DNA from: Pirellulaceae bacterium
GTDB taxonomy: Bacteria > Planctomycetota > Planctomycetia > Pirellulales > Pirellulaceae
NCBI GenBank assembly: GCA_026004795.1
Contig: BPJV01000002.1
Coordinates: 709,256-773,255, forward strand
Direction of reading: 5' to 3'
DNA length: 64,000 nt
Below, piece after piece: positions 8,348 to 17,096 of this stretch (position 1 is the stretch's first letter; every line of letters begins with the position of its first letter). A program made the position numbers and the translations under genes. The notes under the pieces were generated by a model. The model ran no database searches. It was not told the DNA's origin and was given only the letters and a program-made list of their open reading frames with translations.

Positions 8348-11266
8348 CTACCAGTCTAAGGGCGCGTGCCACGCTCGCATCAATTCTTCCCAACGCATGT
8401 CGAGAACCACGTCGCCGGCAGCATGGATCCGCAAGCGGTCGTGCTCGGCCACCTGGCCCACGCGCACCAGGGGGACGTCCGCCATCGATCGCTCGAATTC
8501 TTCCCTCCGCCGCTCATCGACTTCCACCAGGAACCGCGTGCCGCTTTCGCTGAACAACAGCGCCGTCGGATGCAGCTCATCGCGCGAGCAAGCAGCGGTC
8601 AGATCCAGCTCCGCACCGGTCTGTCCACCAAAGGCCATCTCCGCCGCCGCCACCGCCAACCCTCCTTCGCTCAAATCATGACACGCCCGCACCATGCGCT
8701 GCTGAATTGCGCCGTGCAAGGCATGGAAAATAGCAAGCGCCTGCTGCAGTTCGATGCGGGGAACAGCGCCGCCAGTCAAATTCTGAACCTCGAAAAAGTG
8801 GGATCCACCAAACTCCTCGCGCGTCGCACCGACCAGGTACAGTGGATTGCCGGCTCGCTTCAGATCCATCGTCACGCACTGGCGAACATCGTCTACCTGC
8901 CCCATGGCACTGATCAGCAGGGACGGTGGGATGACCAACGTCTGGCGTTCGCCGTCGTCATCCACCCAGGCGAACTCGTTGTTCAAGCTGTCCTTGCCAC
9001 TGATGAAGGGAGTTTTCCACGCCACCGCCACATCGTGGCAGGCCAGCGCGGCACGGACTAACGAACCGAGCGTTTCGGGGCGATCAGTATTGCCCCAGCA
9101 AAAGTTGTCTAACAAGGCGATACGGCTGGGATCAGCCCCCACGGCCACGGCATTGCGCACGGCTTCGTCAATCGCCAGCGCCGCCATGTGGTAGGGGTCG
9201 AAATCGCCAAAGCGTGGGTTCATGCCACAACTGAGGACGATACCGCGATAGCTATCCAGTCGTGGGCGTACGACGGCCGCATCGGAGGGCCCTGCCTCTT
9301 GGGGACCGACGAGTGGCTTGACGGCGCTGCCTCCCTGCACTTCATGGTCGTACTGACGAATAATCCAGTGCTTGCTGGCGATGTTGAGTGCCCCCAAGAG
9401 CTGGAGTAGAGTCTGCTCATGTCCGCTGCGATCCAAGTGCGGACAGGGGGTGGATGGATGCTGCGGCGGTTGAAAGCGTGCCTGTCGCACCACCGGTGGA
9501 CGGCCTTCATGCAGAAACTCCATCGACAGCAGACCGACTTCGTGACCATCGTACAGCAGCCGCAGTTGCCCCGTCGGCTTGAATTGACCAATGACGGCCA
9601 TCTCCACACCTTCGGCGGCGCACAACTCCTGCAATCGCGGCAGTTTGTCATCCGGGACCGACAGCACCATCCGCTCTTGCGCCTCACTGATCCAGATCTC
9701 GGTATAGGTCAGGCCCTCGTACTTCAGCGGCGCACGCTCCAACCATACCTCCGCGCCGATCTCCTCCCCCATTTCGCCCACGGCGCTGCTGAATCCGCCG
9801 GCACCGCAGTCGGTCACCGCGGTATACAATCTCTCGTCCCGTGCCTGCAGTAGCACATCGAGGACCATTTTTTCGGTGATGGCATTGCCGATCTGAACCG
9901 CACCTCCGGAGATCGTTTCGCTCTCGCTGGTCAATTCGGCGCTGCTGAAGGTGGCGCCATGAATCCCATCCCGACCAGTTCGACCGCCGAGGGTGACGAT
10001 CCAGTCACCGGGTTGAGGTCGTTTGTCGACGCAGTCCTTGGGTAATAACCCCGCATTGCCACAATAGACCAACGGGTTGCCCAGATAGCGGCGATCGAAA
10101 TAGACAGCTCCGTTGACCGTGGGAATCCCCATGCGGTTACCGTAGTCACGCACCCCGGCCACCACCCCCTTAATTACCCGTCGGGGATGCAGCACCCCCG
10201 GCGGCAGCTCATCGGTCGGCGTGTCGGGAGGGCCGAAGCAAAATACATCGGTGTTGCATATCGGTTTGGCCCCCAAACCGGTACCCAGCGTGTCCCGAAT
10301 CACGCCACCGATTCCCGTATTCGCACCGCCGTAAGGTTCAATGGCGCTGGGGTGGTTGTGCGTCTCCACTTTGAAGACCACGTGGTAATCGTCATCGAAC
10401 TTCACGATCCCCGCATTGTCGGAGAACACTTTGACGCACCAGTCCTCCTGGCCCAGCTCCGCACGAATCTTGCTGGTGGCGGCAAAGATCGTTTCCTTGA
10501 GCATGTTGTTGAATTGACGCGTGCCCTGCTCGTCCTCGTACGCAATGCGTCCGGCCAGCGTCTTGTGGCTGCAATGTTCGCTCCAAGTCTGCGCAATCGT
10601 CTCCAACTCGACGTCGGTAGGCTCACGGTCGAGACTTTGGAAATGCCGCTGGATCGTTCGCATTTCTTCCAGGGTGAGGTACAACTGCCCCTCGCGGCTG
10701 AGCCGCAGCAAACCGTCATCATCCAACTGGCGAATCGGTACATGAACCAGTTCGAACCGGTACGGCTGCCCGACGTCGATACGGTCGAGTTGAAGAGGCC
10801 CTACGATCACCCGCTCGATCGAGTCGTTGAACAGCAGCTTACCGCACAACCGGCGCAACGCTTCTTCGTCGAGTTGATTGAACCAGTATTTTCGCAAGGT
10901 AGCCACGGCCTGTACCGGCAACCCCATGTCGCGCAGCGCATCCTGAGCACTCATGGCCACCGGGTCCATCACCCCTGGCTTAAACAACACGTGCACCAAG
11001 GTCGCCAAACCCTCGACCGGCGCCGCCAACTCGGACGCCCCCACGACCGCCCATGATGCCTGCTCGGTCACCGGATCGGCCAACAGCTCCGTAGCAGCTC
11101 GCGCCACCTGTCCCTCGTCCAAGTCACCTTGAAGAAGGTAGCCGCGAGCAGTCCGCGCTTGCAGTTCGATATCGAGCCCTAGATCACGAGCCTCGGCGAT
11201 CAACTGCTCCGCCGCCCAATCGGGGTGTCCGCCTGCCGAATGAATGTCAACTTCCCACAATGTCAC
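8348..11266 (-). CDS. purL: Phosphoribosylformylglycinamidine synthase, PurS-like domains fused to PurL
   Basis: A 972-residue enzyme of de novo purine synthesis that converts FGAR to FGAM with ATP and ammonia. Residues 1-75 look PurS-like, and a second segment ('HVLFKPGVMDPVAMSAQDAL') at about 90-140 also matches the PurS pattern. The PurL catalytic part follows: 'SEHCSHKT', 'VETHNHPSAIEPYGG', 'GDWIVTLGGRTGRDGI', a linker, then a second half with 'SGKDSLNN' and 'DLSEGGLAVA'. The glutaminase PurQ is not fused, so a separate PurQ elsewhere is expected. The start is GTG at 11266, 20 bp inside the end of tyrA, with AGGA upstream; longer ATG starts lie deep inside tyrA. Overlap suggests translational coupling with tyrA. 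Confidence 0.92.
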   Translation of the reverse strand: MTLWEVDIHSAGGHPDWAAEQLIAEARDLGLDIELQARTARGYLLQGDLDEGQVARAATELLADPVTEQASWAVVGASELAAPVEGLATLVHVLFKPGVMDPVAMSAQDALRDMGLPVQAVATLRKYWFNQLDEEALRRLCGKLLFNDSIERVIVGPLQLDRIDVGQPYRFELVHVPIRQLDDDGLLRLSREGQLYLTLEEMRTIQRHFQSLDREPTDVELETIAQTWSEHCSHKTLAGRIAYEDEQGTRQFNNMLKETIFAATSKIRAELGQEDWCVKVFSDNAGIVKFDDDYHVVFKVETHNHPSAIEPYGGANTGIGGVIRDTLGTGLGAKPICNTDVFCFGPPDTPTDELPPGVLHPRRVIKGVVAGVRDYGNRMGIPTVNGAVYFDRRYLGNPLVYCGNAGLLPKDCVDKRPQPGDWIVTLGGRTGRDGIHGATFSSAELTSESETISGGAVQIGNAITEKMVLDVLLQARDERLYTAVTDCGAGGFSSAVGEMGEEIGAEVWLERAPLKYEGLTYTEIWISEAQERMVLSVPDDKLPRLQELCAAEGVEMAVIGQFKPTGQLRLLYDGHEVGLLSMEFLHEGRPPVVRQARFQPPQHPSTPCPHLDRSGHEQTLLQLLGALNIASKHWIIRQYDHEVQGGSAVKPLVGPQEAGPSDAAVVRPRLDSYRGIVLSCGMNPRFGDFDPYHMAALAIDEAVRNAVAVGADPSRIALLDNFCWGNTDRPETLGSLVRAALACHDVAVAWKTPFISGKDSLNNEFAWVDDDGERQTLVIPPSLLISAMGQVDDVRQCVTMDLKRAGNPLYLVGATREEFGGSHFFEVQNLTGGAVPRIELQQALAIFHALHGAIQQRMVRACHDLSEGGLAVAAAEMAFGGQTGAELDLTAACSRDELHPTALLFSESGTRFLVEVDERRREEFERSMADVPLVRVGQVAEHDRLRIHAAGDVVLDMRWEELMRAWHAPLDW

Positions 11267-12092
11267 GCTTCTGTTTTCCTGCCGCGAGTAGTGATGCAAC
11301 TGTCGTTTCGTCGCCCGATTCGAGGGCGGAGAGCCAGCTTCCCAAGTCCCCATGGAATTCCTTAAGTGCCGCCAGGACGGCCGTGCGATTGTCCATCAGG
11401 ATTTGCTGCCACAGTTCGACTCCACCGGCAGCCACCCGAGTCGTATCCAGCCAGCCACTAGCGACCAAAGGCAGCAAACGATCCGGCGTAGCGCTGGCCA
11501 GCGCTGATGCCAACACGTGGGGCAGATGGCTGGTCCAGGCCAACGCTTGATCGTGGTCGGCGGGCGTCATGCGCTGCGTGCGACTGCCCAACTGCTGCCA
11601 GAACGCTTCCACCCGCGCGACGATCTCGGGATGGGTACGCTGGGTGGGAGTGACGATGCACAGCCGATCGACAAACAACTCCGCATCGGCATGTTCGACC
11701 CCCTGCTTTTCGCTACCGGCCAGCGGATGAGCGCCACAAAAGCGATCATGACCGCCCCCTTGATCCACCTGCTGGCAAATCGACGCCTTGGTGCTTCCCA
11801 CATCGGTAACCAGCAGGTCTGGTGAACTGCTGGCGGCGAGGATCTGGCTAACCGTGGGCGCGATGCGGTGCACGGGCACGCACACGACGACCAAATCCGC
11901 GCCCACGATCGCCTCATGTAGCTCGACGGCAGTCTCGTCGATCGCCCCCAGTTGCTGGGCAATCCGCAGTCGTCGCAGGTCTCGACCGATTCCCGTAACG
12001 TGGTGCGCAATCCCCCGCCGCTTCAGCGCTAGCCCAATCGAGCCGCCCAGCAGGCCGACCCCCACGATGACCGCTCGACGATACTGCGTCAT
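11247..12092 (-). CDS. tyrA: Prephenate/arogenate dehydrogenase
   Basis: A 281-residue NAD(P)-dependent dehydrogenase of tyrosine biosynthesis. The N-terminal Rossmann motif is 'VIVGVGLLGGSIG', followed by 'VVVCVPVHRIAPTV', 'DVGSTKASIC' and 'CGAHPLAGSEKQGVEHA', the last carrying the family's conserved His and Ser. The helical C-terminal domain includes 'HDQALAWTSHLPHVLASALA'. No ACT or chorismate mutase domain is attached. The ATG at 12092 has GGTGG about 10 bp upstream; the ATG at 12101 is an alternative. The gene lies 50 bp after the Gfo/Idh/MocA gene and overlaps the purL start by 20 bp. Prephenate versus arogenate use cannot be decided from the sequence. Confidence 0.88.
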   Translation of the reverse strand: MTQYRRAVIVGVGLLGGSIGLALKRRGIAHHVTGIGRDLRRLRIAQQLGAIDETAVELHEAIVGADLVVVCVPVHRIAPTVSQILAASSSPDLLVTDVGSTKASICQQVDQGGGHDRFCGAHPLAGSEKQGVEHADAELFVDRLCIVTPTQRTHPEIVARVEAFWQQLGSRTQRMTPADHDQALAWTSHLPHVLASALASATPDRLLPLVASGWLDTTRVAAGGVELWQQILMDNRTAVLAALKEFHGDLGSWLSALESGDETTVASLLAAGKQKRDIVGS

Positions 12093-12142
12093 GATGTCCA
12101 TCCACCCATGCGCTACCGGGCTGGCGACCGCGGCGTCTCTGA

Positions 12143-13336
12143 CTACTTCCGAGCCCCGTCGTATTGGAATGGCACCCAAGCACCATCCTGCTTACTACTA
12201 GCCACCGCCCGCTCGATGAACATCATGCCTTCCACGCCGTCGTAGACATTGGGATAGATCGTATCCTTGCGCTCGAACGATTCTCCCGTCGCCCGCTTGA
12301 CCATGTCGTCGAAGGCGGCCGCATAGATGTTGGCAAACGCTTCGAAGAATGCCTCGGGATGTCCACTGGGCAACCGGCACGCCGCCTTGCCGGAAGCATT
12401 CATGAACGGCGCGTTCGGATCGCGGGTATAAAGCTGATGGGGCTGCCCGTTACGGCGCACCACCATGACATTGGGCTCCTCTTGCCGCCACTGCAGCGAA
12501 CCTTCCGTCCCATCGACCTCGATGAACACATCGTTCTCGCGACCATGGCTGATCTGCGAAGCGGTGACCGTTCCTAAGCCACCGTTCTGGAATTTGATCA
12601 CCGCCGTGCCGTAGTCGTCCAGCTTGCGGCCTGGCACAAACGTCCGCAAGTGGCAGGAGATAGCCTCCGGCAGCAAACCGGTCATGAATCGACCGAGATT
12701 GTAAGCATGCGTGGCGATATCGCCAAAACATCCCGCCGCGCCGCTCCGCGACGGATCGGTCCGCCAGGCAGCCTGCTTCTGATTTTCCTCCTCCAGCTTC
12801 GTTCGCAACCACCCCTGAATATAATTGGAACGAATGGCCTGAATCTCACCCAACTCGCCGGATAAGATCATCTCCCGCGCTTGGCGAACCAGCGGATAAC
12901 CCGTGTAATTGTGCGTCAGCGCGAAAACGACGTCCGATTTCTCGACCACTGCCGCCAACTCCTTGGCTTGCTCCAAATTGAACGTCATCGGCTTGTCGCA
13001 AACGACGTTGAACCCCGCTTCTACCGCCGCCTTGGCGATTTCGAAGTGCGTGTGATTGGGAGTCGTCACGCTGACGAAGTCAATCCGCTGGTCCTCCGGC
13101 AGTTGACTTTCCCTCTCCAACATCTCCTGATAGGAACCGTAGGCTCGGTCCGGTGCGACGTCGTACATCTCCGCCGAAGCCTTGCTGCGCTCCGGGTCAC
13201 TAGAAAACGCCCCTGCTACCACCACCGCTCGGTTGTCCAAGCAAGCAGCAATCGAATGCACCTTTCCGATGAACGAGCCGATCCCTCCTCCAACCAGTCC
13301 CATTCGCAGTTTTCGATTCAAAGGCCCATTGGTCAT
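12143..13336 (-). CDS. Gfo/Idh/MocA family oxidoreductase
   Basis: A 397-residue NAD(P)-binding oxidoreductase. The N-terminal Rossmann fold starts with 'MGLVGGGIGSFIGKVH' and continues to 'TTPNHTHFEIAKAAVEAGFNVVCDKPMT', containing the family's 'EKP'-equivalent 'DKP' lysine. The C-terminal substrate domain has 'GDIATHAYNLGRFMTG', where the Asp and His correspond to the catalytic pair seen in the family. These enzymes act on sugars, cyclitols and related alcohols; many planctomycete members are annotated only by family. The ATG at 13336 has a clear AGGGGGAAA ribosome site. It heads the run Gfo-tyrA-purL-lnt, but nothing links its substrate to that group. Confidence 0.88.
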   Translation of the reverse strand: MTNGPLNRKLRMGLVGGGIGSFIGKVHSIAACLDNRAVVVAGAFSSDPERSKASAEMYDVAPDRAYGSYQEMLERESQLPEDQRIDFVSVTTPNHTHFEIAKAAVEAGFNVVCDKPMTFNLEQAKELAAVVEKSDVVFALTHNYTGYPLVRQAREMILSGELGEIQAIRSNYIQGWLRTKLEEENQKQAAWRTDPSRSGAAGCFGDIATHAYNLGRFMTGLLPEAISCHLRTFVPGRKLDDYGTAVIKFQNGGLGTVTASQISHGRENDVFIEVDGTEGSLQWRQEEPNVMVVRRNGQPHQLYTRDPNAPFMNASGKAACRLPSGHPEAFFEAFANIYAAAFDDMVKRATGESFERKDTIYPNVYDGVEGMMFIERAVASSKQDGAWVPFQYDGARK

Positions 13337-13710
13337 GACGACGTTTCCCCCTGCACTGAAGAGTCTTTCGTGTGGTGATTCGTGGAGCGATTGTTCTAAC
13401 ACAAAACGCGCTCGCCGGGGAGGTGCTGCTGGTACGAATCCGCCCCATGATGGTAGGTGTCTAGGTGCGTCTCCCCACGAGGCGTTCCCCCAATGCTCAG
13501 CGGCCTGCCGCGCCGATGATTCGGCCGAACCGATCGAGCACGACCGCGGTTGGTTTGTTCGCCTTTGACTCAAAAATTTACCAGACTGTGACTCAAAGGT
13601 TAGGCTTTGACGCCAAAGGCTCAGCTCGAGATCCCACCGCACGCACTGGCCGCTGAACGCCAGCTTCCCCTTGCCGCCAACGTTTCTGGCAGCTTTCTCG
13701 GACCGAAAGA

Positions 13711-13972
13711 ATATCCTGTTTGCTGAGCCAACCAGCGAACAAAGAGCCTTCCCATTTGCTTGAGCTAAACAGCTTGTTTAAGCCTACCAGCGAACCGATA
13801 GCCTGCCGTTCTGCTTGAACTAATCAGCTCGACTGATTCTACCAGCGAACAGTTATCCTAACGCTTTGCTTCAGCGAACCAGCTCGCTTGACCTAACCAG
13901 CGAAAGCACAGTCCTCCGCGTTGCTCGAGCCAACCAGCGAATGAGTATCCTTCGGTTTTGCTTCAGCCAACC
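13711..13972. repeat. 55-bp tandem repeat array with covarying hairpins
   Basis: The motif ACCAGCGAA recurs at 13731, 13786, 13841 and 13896, exactly 55 bp apart, then at 13933 (37 bp). Each full unit contains a central CAGCT flanked by inverted repeats whose sequence differs between units but stays complementary: TAAAC/GTTTA (13766-13780), AATCAG/CTGATT (13822-13838) and AGCGA/TCGCT (13873-13888). Half units of the type 'TTGCTTGAGCCAACCAGC' border both ends. Confidence 0.75.
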
Positions 13973-13995
13973 GATGACGGGTACACCTCCTTCCC

Positions 13996-14190
13996 CCACC
14001 CTCCCGTGGAAAGGCCGCGAGCAATGCAAGGAATGGTTCCCCCAAATCCCCCACCCTCCCCCTGGGAGGGTCGCGAGCAATGCACGGATTGGTTCACCCA
14101 AATCCCCACCCTCCCCCTGGGAGGGTCGCGAGTGATGCGAGCGGGGAGGGCTCGAGCGGGGAGGGCCCAAGTAGAGAGGGCTCGTCCCGG
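13996..14190. repeat. Second 55-bp-period repeat (CCACCCTCCC module)
   Basis: CCACCCTCCC occurs at 13996, 14051 and 14106, again exactly 55 bp apart. Units two and three continue with CCCTGGGAGGGTCGCGAG, giving a CCCTCCC...GGGAGGG hairpin; unit one is degenerate at that point. A tail of GGGGAGGGCTCGAGC-like segments follows. A further copy of the module lies at 25171-25240. Confidence 0.65.
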
Positions 14191-14661
14191 ATCGCCCACC
14201 CCAGGAGCGCTCGACCGGCAACAGTCCGCATGGCAACAGCCGCCGCTTCTACACCAGGATTGCCACCAACAAACTACCGCCTGCCCCATCCCCTCCGGTC
14301 CCCCAAAAAACCACTTCCCAGACTTTCTTGAAAAAAATCCGACAAAAAGCTCGACTTGAGGGCGCCGTTCTGCACAATAAATGGGTGACTTCGTTGGTGG
14401 GAACTGCCTCCTCTCTCGTCGAACCAGCCAACGACTCAGTGATCGCATTAGGAGGGCCGACCATGCCTCCCCCCGCTCGACTCGCTACTCTGGGATCGCC
14501 TACCACGAGTGGTCTCTTCCTTGCCCGTGGCGGTGAGACGAACGCCTTAGGGCTTTCTTTGCCCAGCGCTCAAGGGCACCACTCCCATTGCATGGCCGAT
14601 GGCCACGATTCGTCAGTTGAATCCCGCTCGAGCCCTCCCCGCTCGAGCTGGAAGGGCCGTT

Positions 14662-14710
14662 CCGGCAGGGACTGCCGGGCCACTATAGTACCACGCCAGT
14701 CCCTGGCGTG
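14662..14710. repeat. REP-like pair of hairpins with complementary loops
   Basis: CCGGCAG-GGA-CTGCCGG (14662-14678) and CACGCCAG-TCC-CTGGCGTG (14692-14710) are perfect hairpins 13 bp apart. The loop-proximal sequences AGGGACT and AGTCCCT are reverse complements of each other, so the two could pair. The arrangement resembles paired REP elements. Confidence 0.55.
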
Positions 14711-14867
14711 ACCCCAAAACCCAATTTCACAAATCAAATTTCACAAAACACTTGAATGAACAAAAATCAAGCGCGACCCCAAACACCAAACCAGCGCCCA
14801 CTAACACACTCGTGAACGGAATGGACCACCGACGCGACCGATTCCAACCAGCATGGCCTGAGTCACC

Positions 14868-17003
14868 ATGGTAACGCACATGAGCATGTCCACCCAACAA
14901 ACGCAATCGCCCGCACCGCACCGCGTCGCATCCGATTCGCTGGCGGACCACTCGCCCGTCGAGCCGGTGCGTCTCGATCCGCCGCACGGTGCGGCCAACG
15001 TCGATGCACACGCGACCAACCAGCCGGCCTCCGGGAACGGCCCCCAGACCAGTGTGCTGCTGACCATCCTGATGCCCTGCTTGAACGAATCGCGCACGTT
15101 GACCGCGTGCATCGCTGAAGCCCACCAGGCCTGTCGCGCTGCCGGATTGCGCGATGTGCTTGCAGCCAACGCTCAAGAGTTGGGGGCTGACGCGAGAAAG
15201 GGAAGCGAACACGAGGCCGAATCATCCTCGGCGGACGTCGATCCGCCCAGCGAGATGCCAGCGTACGAAATCCTGATCGCCGACAATGGCAGCACGGACG
15301 ACTCGGTTGCGGTGGCCGAGGCGGCTGGAGCGCGGGTGGTGCACGTGGAGGAGAAGGGCTACGGCGCCGCGTTGCGAGGCGGCATCGCGGCGGCGCGCGG
15401 CAAGTACGTCGTGATGGCCGACAGCGATTGCAGTTACAACTTTGGCGACATTCCTCGATTTCTGGCCAAATTGGAGGAAGGATTCGATTTGGTGGTCGGC
15501 AATCGGTTTGCCGGCGGCATCGAGCCGGGTGCAATGCCCTGGCATCATCGTTGGATCGGCAACCCGGTGCTGTCAGGGCTGGGGCGGCTGCTGTACCGCA
15601 CGCCCATTCGCGACTGGCACTGTGGACTGCGCGCCTTCGATCGCGAGAAGGTCTTGGGGTTGGGCTTAGTATCTTCTGGCATGGAGTTCGCCAGCGAGAT
15701 GATCTTGCGCGCCTCGCAGGCACGTTTATCCATGGCCGAACTCCCCACCACCCTCCGCCCCGACGGCAGAGACCGACGACCGCACCTCAGGTCGATTCGC
15801 GATGGACTGCGGCATGCAGCCGCCCTGTTTTCCGCCAGACTGAGATTCCGCGGAAGCGGAAACGCGTCGCTTTTTTTGCCTGGAGAGCCCATGTTTCGTA
15901 CGATTCTTTCGCAGAACAGTTTGTATCTCGTTCTCTGTGGGATGATTTTGATTGCGCTTGGTTTCGGCATGCACCGAGCGCACAAGGTGGGCGAAAGACA
16001 GCTCCTTGGAAGTGACTTGAGAAACAGCGCAGAACCACTTTCGATCCGAGCGGTGACGCCAACGCAGTCTCATGATTTTGGAGTGGTCCATTCGCGGGCG
16101 TCGCTGTCCCACACGTTTGAAGTGCTTAACAATAGTGATATTGCTTGGACCGTGAAGCGCGTGCAAACGACCTGCAATTGCACGGTGGGGAATATCAGTC
16201 GCACTGTTATCCCTCCTGGGGAGACCGCACACTTTGACGTGCAATACCGCGCTCCGACGAGAGATGGGAATGACACGCGACGCGTACGTTTGACTTTTGC
16301 GGAATCGGCGGCACCTACACTGGTGTTCGAGATCAAAGCAAGTGTTCGCCTGAGCATGGACCCTCAGCCACGGTCCATTCAGGCGAACGCTGTGCCCGCG
16401 ACAGAATCGGTGACACGGCGAGTGTTGGTACTCAATTTTGGGCCCGACGATTGGCATGATATCGGGATCCGGGAGTCGCCTTCCTGGTTGTCGATTCAGC
16501 CTGTCAAGCTGAATCGAAGCCCATCTCACGAAAACTGTCGCCAAACCTGGGCCGTCGATTTCCACATTGACGGTGCCGCATTGCACGAGGCGCCCCGAAT
16601 CAACCCTACCGGAATTCAGTCGCACGCATGCGAATTGGTCGCCTTTGATGGTGCAGGCAAAGCTCTAGACCAGTGCATCGTTGGTGTAAGTGCAAGTCCC
16701 TACGTGGTTGTTCGCGTCGTCCCGCGAATCGCTCGTCTCCTTCCGCGTGGCGATGGCACGTACGCAACGCGGCTTTCCGTGCGTTTTCCAGGCGATTATC
16801 GGCTTCCGACGGGTCAAACTCCGGTACTCGAACACAGTTTGGACGATGGATTGAATGTTGAATGGTATCGTATTGCGGGCTACCACTGGGATCTCCATTT
16901 GACGTGTAGTAAGGAGCCTGGCTTCACCAAGAGTGTTGTAAGAGTGGGGCCAGACGAGAACACTCTGGTAGAGATTCCTATCGAAGTTGTCCGGCCGGAG
17001 TGA
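14868..17003 (+). CDS. In-frame fusion: truncated family-2 glycosyltransferase plus membrane-anchored DUF1573 protein
   Basis: One open frame of 711 codons holds two unrelated parts. Residues about 60-320 are a dolichol-phosphate-mannose-synthase-like GT2 domain: 'LLTILMPCLNESRTL', 'ILIADNGSTDDSV', 'EEKGYGAALRGGIAAARG' and the DXD-like 'MADSDCSYNF'. Planctomycete relatives normally continue into C-terminal membrane helices, which are missing. At residue 342 a Met begins a new module: a hydrophobic anchor (SLYLVLCGMILIALGFGM) followed by a DUF1573 domain (about 395-480) with 'HDFGVVHSRASLSHTFEV' and the 'TTCNCTVG' motif, then about 230 residues of diverged beta-rich sequence. A T7 run (15871-15877) and a good internal ribosome site precede that Met. 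Either a real fusion or two proteins from overlapping translation is possible. No clear ribosome site marks the first ATG; 14880 and 14886 are alternatives. Confidence 0.75.
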   Translation: MVTHMSMSTQQTQSPAPHRVASDSLADHSPVEPVRLDPPHGAANVDAHATNQPASGNGPQTSVLLTILMPCLNESRTLTACIAEAHQACRAAGLRDVLAANAQELGADARKGSEHEAESSSADVDPPSEMPAYEILIADNGSTDDSVAVAEAAGARVVHVEEKGYGAALRGGIAAARGKYVVMADSDCSYNFGDIPRFLAKLEEGFDLVVGNRFAGGIEPGAMPWHHRWIGNPVLSGLGRLLYRTPIRDWHCGLRAFDREKVLGLGLVSSGMEFASEMILRASQARLSMAELPTTLRPDGRDRRPHLRSIRDGLRHAAALFSARLRFRGSGNASLFLPGEPMFRTILSQNSLYLVLCGMILIALGFGMHRAHKVGERQLLGSDLRNSAEPLSIRAVTPTQSHDFGVVHSRASLSHTFEVLNNSDIAWTVKRVQTTCNCTVGNISRTVIPPGETAHFDVQYRAPTRDGNDTRRVRLTFAESAAPTLVFEIKASVRLSMDPQPRSIQANAVPATESVTRRVLVLNFGPDDWHDIGIRESPSWLSIQPVKLNRSPSHENCRQTWAVDFHIDGAALHEAPRINPTGIQSHACELVAFDGAGKALDQCIVGVSASPYVVVRVVPRIARLLPRGDGTYATRLSVRFPGDYRLPTGQTPVLEHSLDDGLNVEWYRIAGYHWDLHLTCSKEPGFTKSVVRVGPDENTLVEIPIEVVRPE
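15882..15893 (+). promoter_or_regulatory. Internal ribosome-binding site and ATG for the DUF1573 part
   Basis: GGAGAG at 15882-15887 is followed after 3 bp by ATG at 15891, in frame with the long ORF. Initiation here would give a 370-residue protein that begins directly with a signal-anchor helix, the usual architecture for a stand-alone DUF1573 protein. The spacing is slightly short. Confidence 0.5.
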
Positions 17004-17096
17004 ACGATAGTCGTTTCCTGATTCGCAAGGCATCACACCACCCCCCGTTGGATCATGCACAACCTGTATACGACGCTCCTATTGAGGAGAAACGGA

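Larger units (their letters stand above)
13337..14867. other. 1.5-kb gene-free region dominated by repeats
   Basis: No open frame in this stretch has protein-like composition. It holds two arrays of 55-bp period (13711-13972 and 13996-14190) and a pair of strong hairpins (14662-14710). The part from 13337 to 13710 must hold the promoter of the minus-strand run. The last 150 bp before the glycosyltransferase are noticeably A-rich (runs of CAAAA) and may hold the promoter for the plus-strand genes. Confidence 0.6.

Noticed and set aside
13711..14190. CRISPR array
   Set aside because: The repeats are degenerate, the 'spacers' are themselves related between units, and no cas genes are present.
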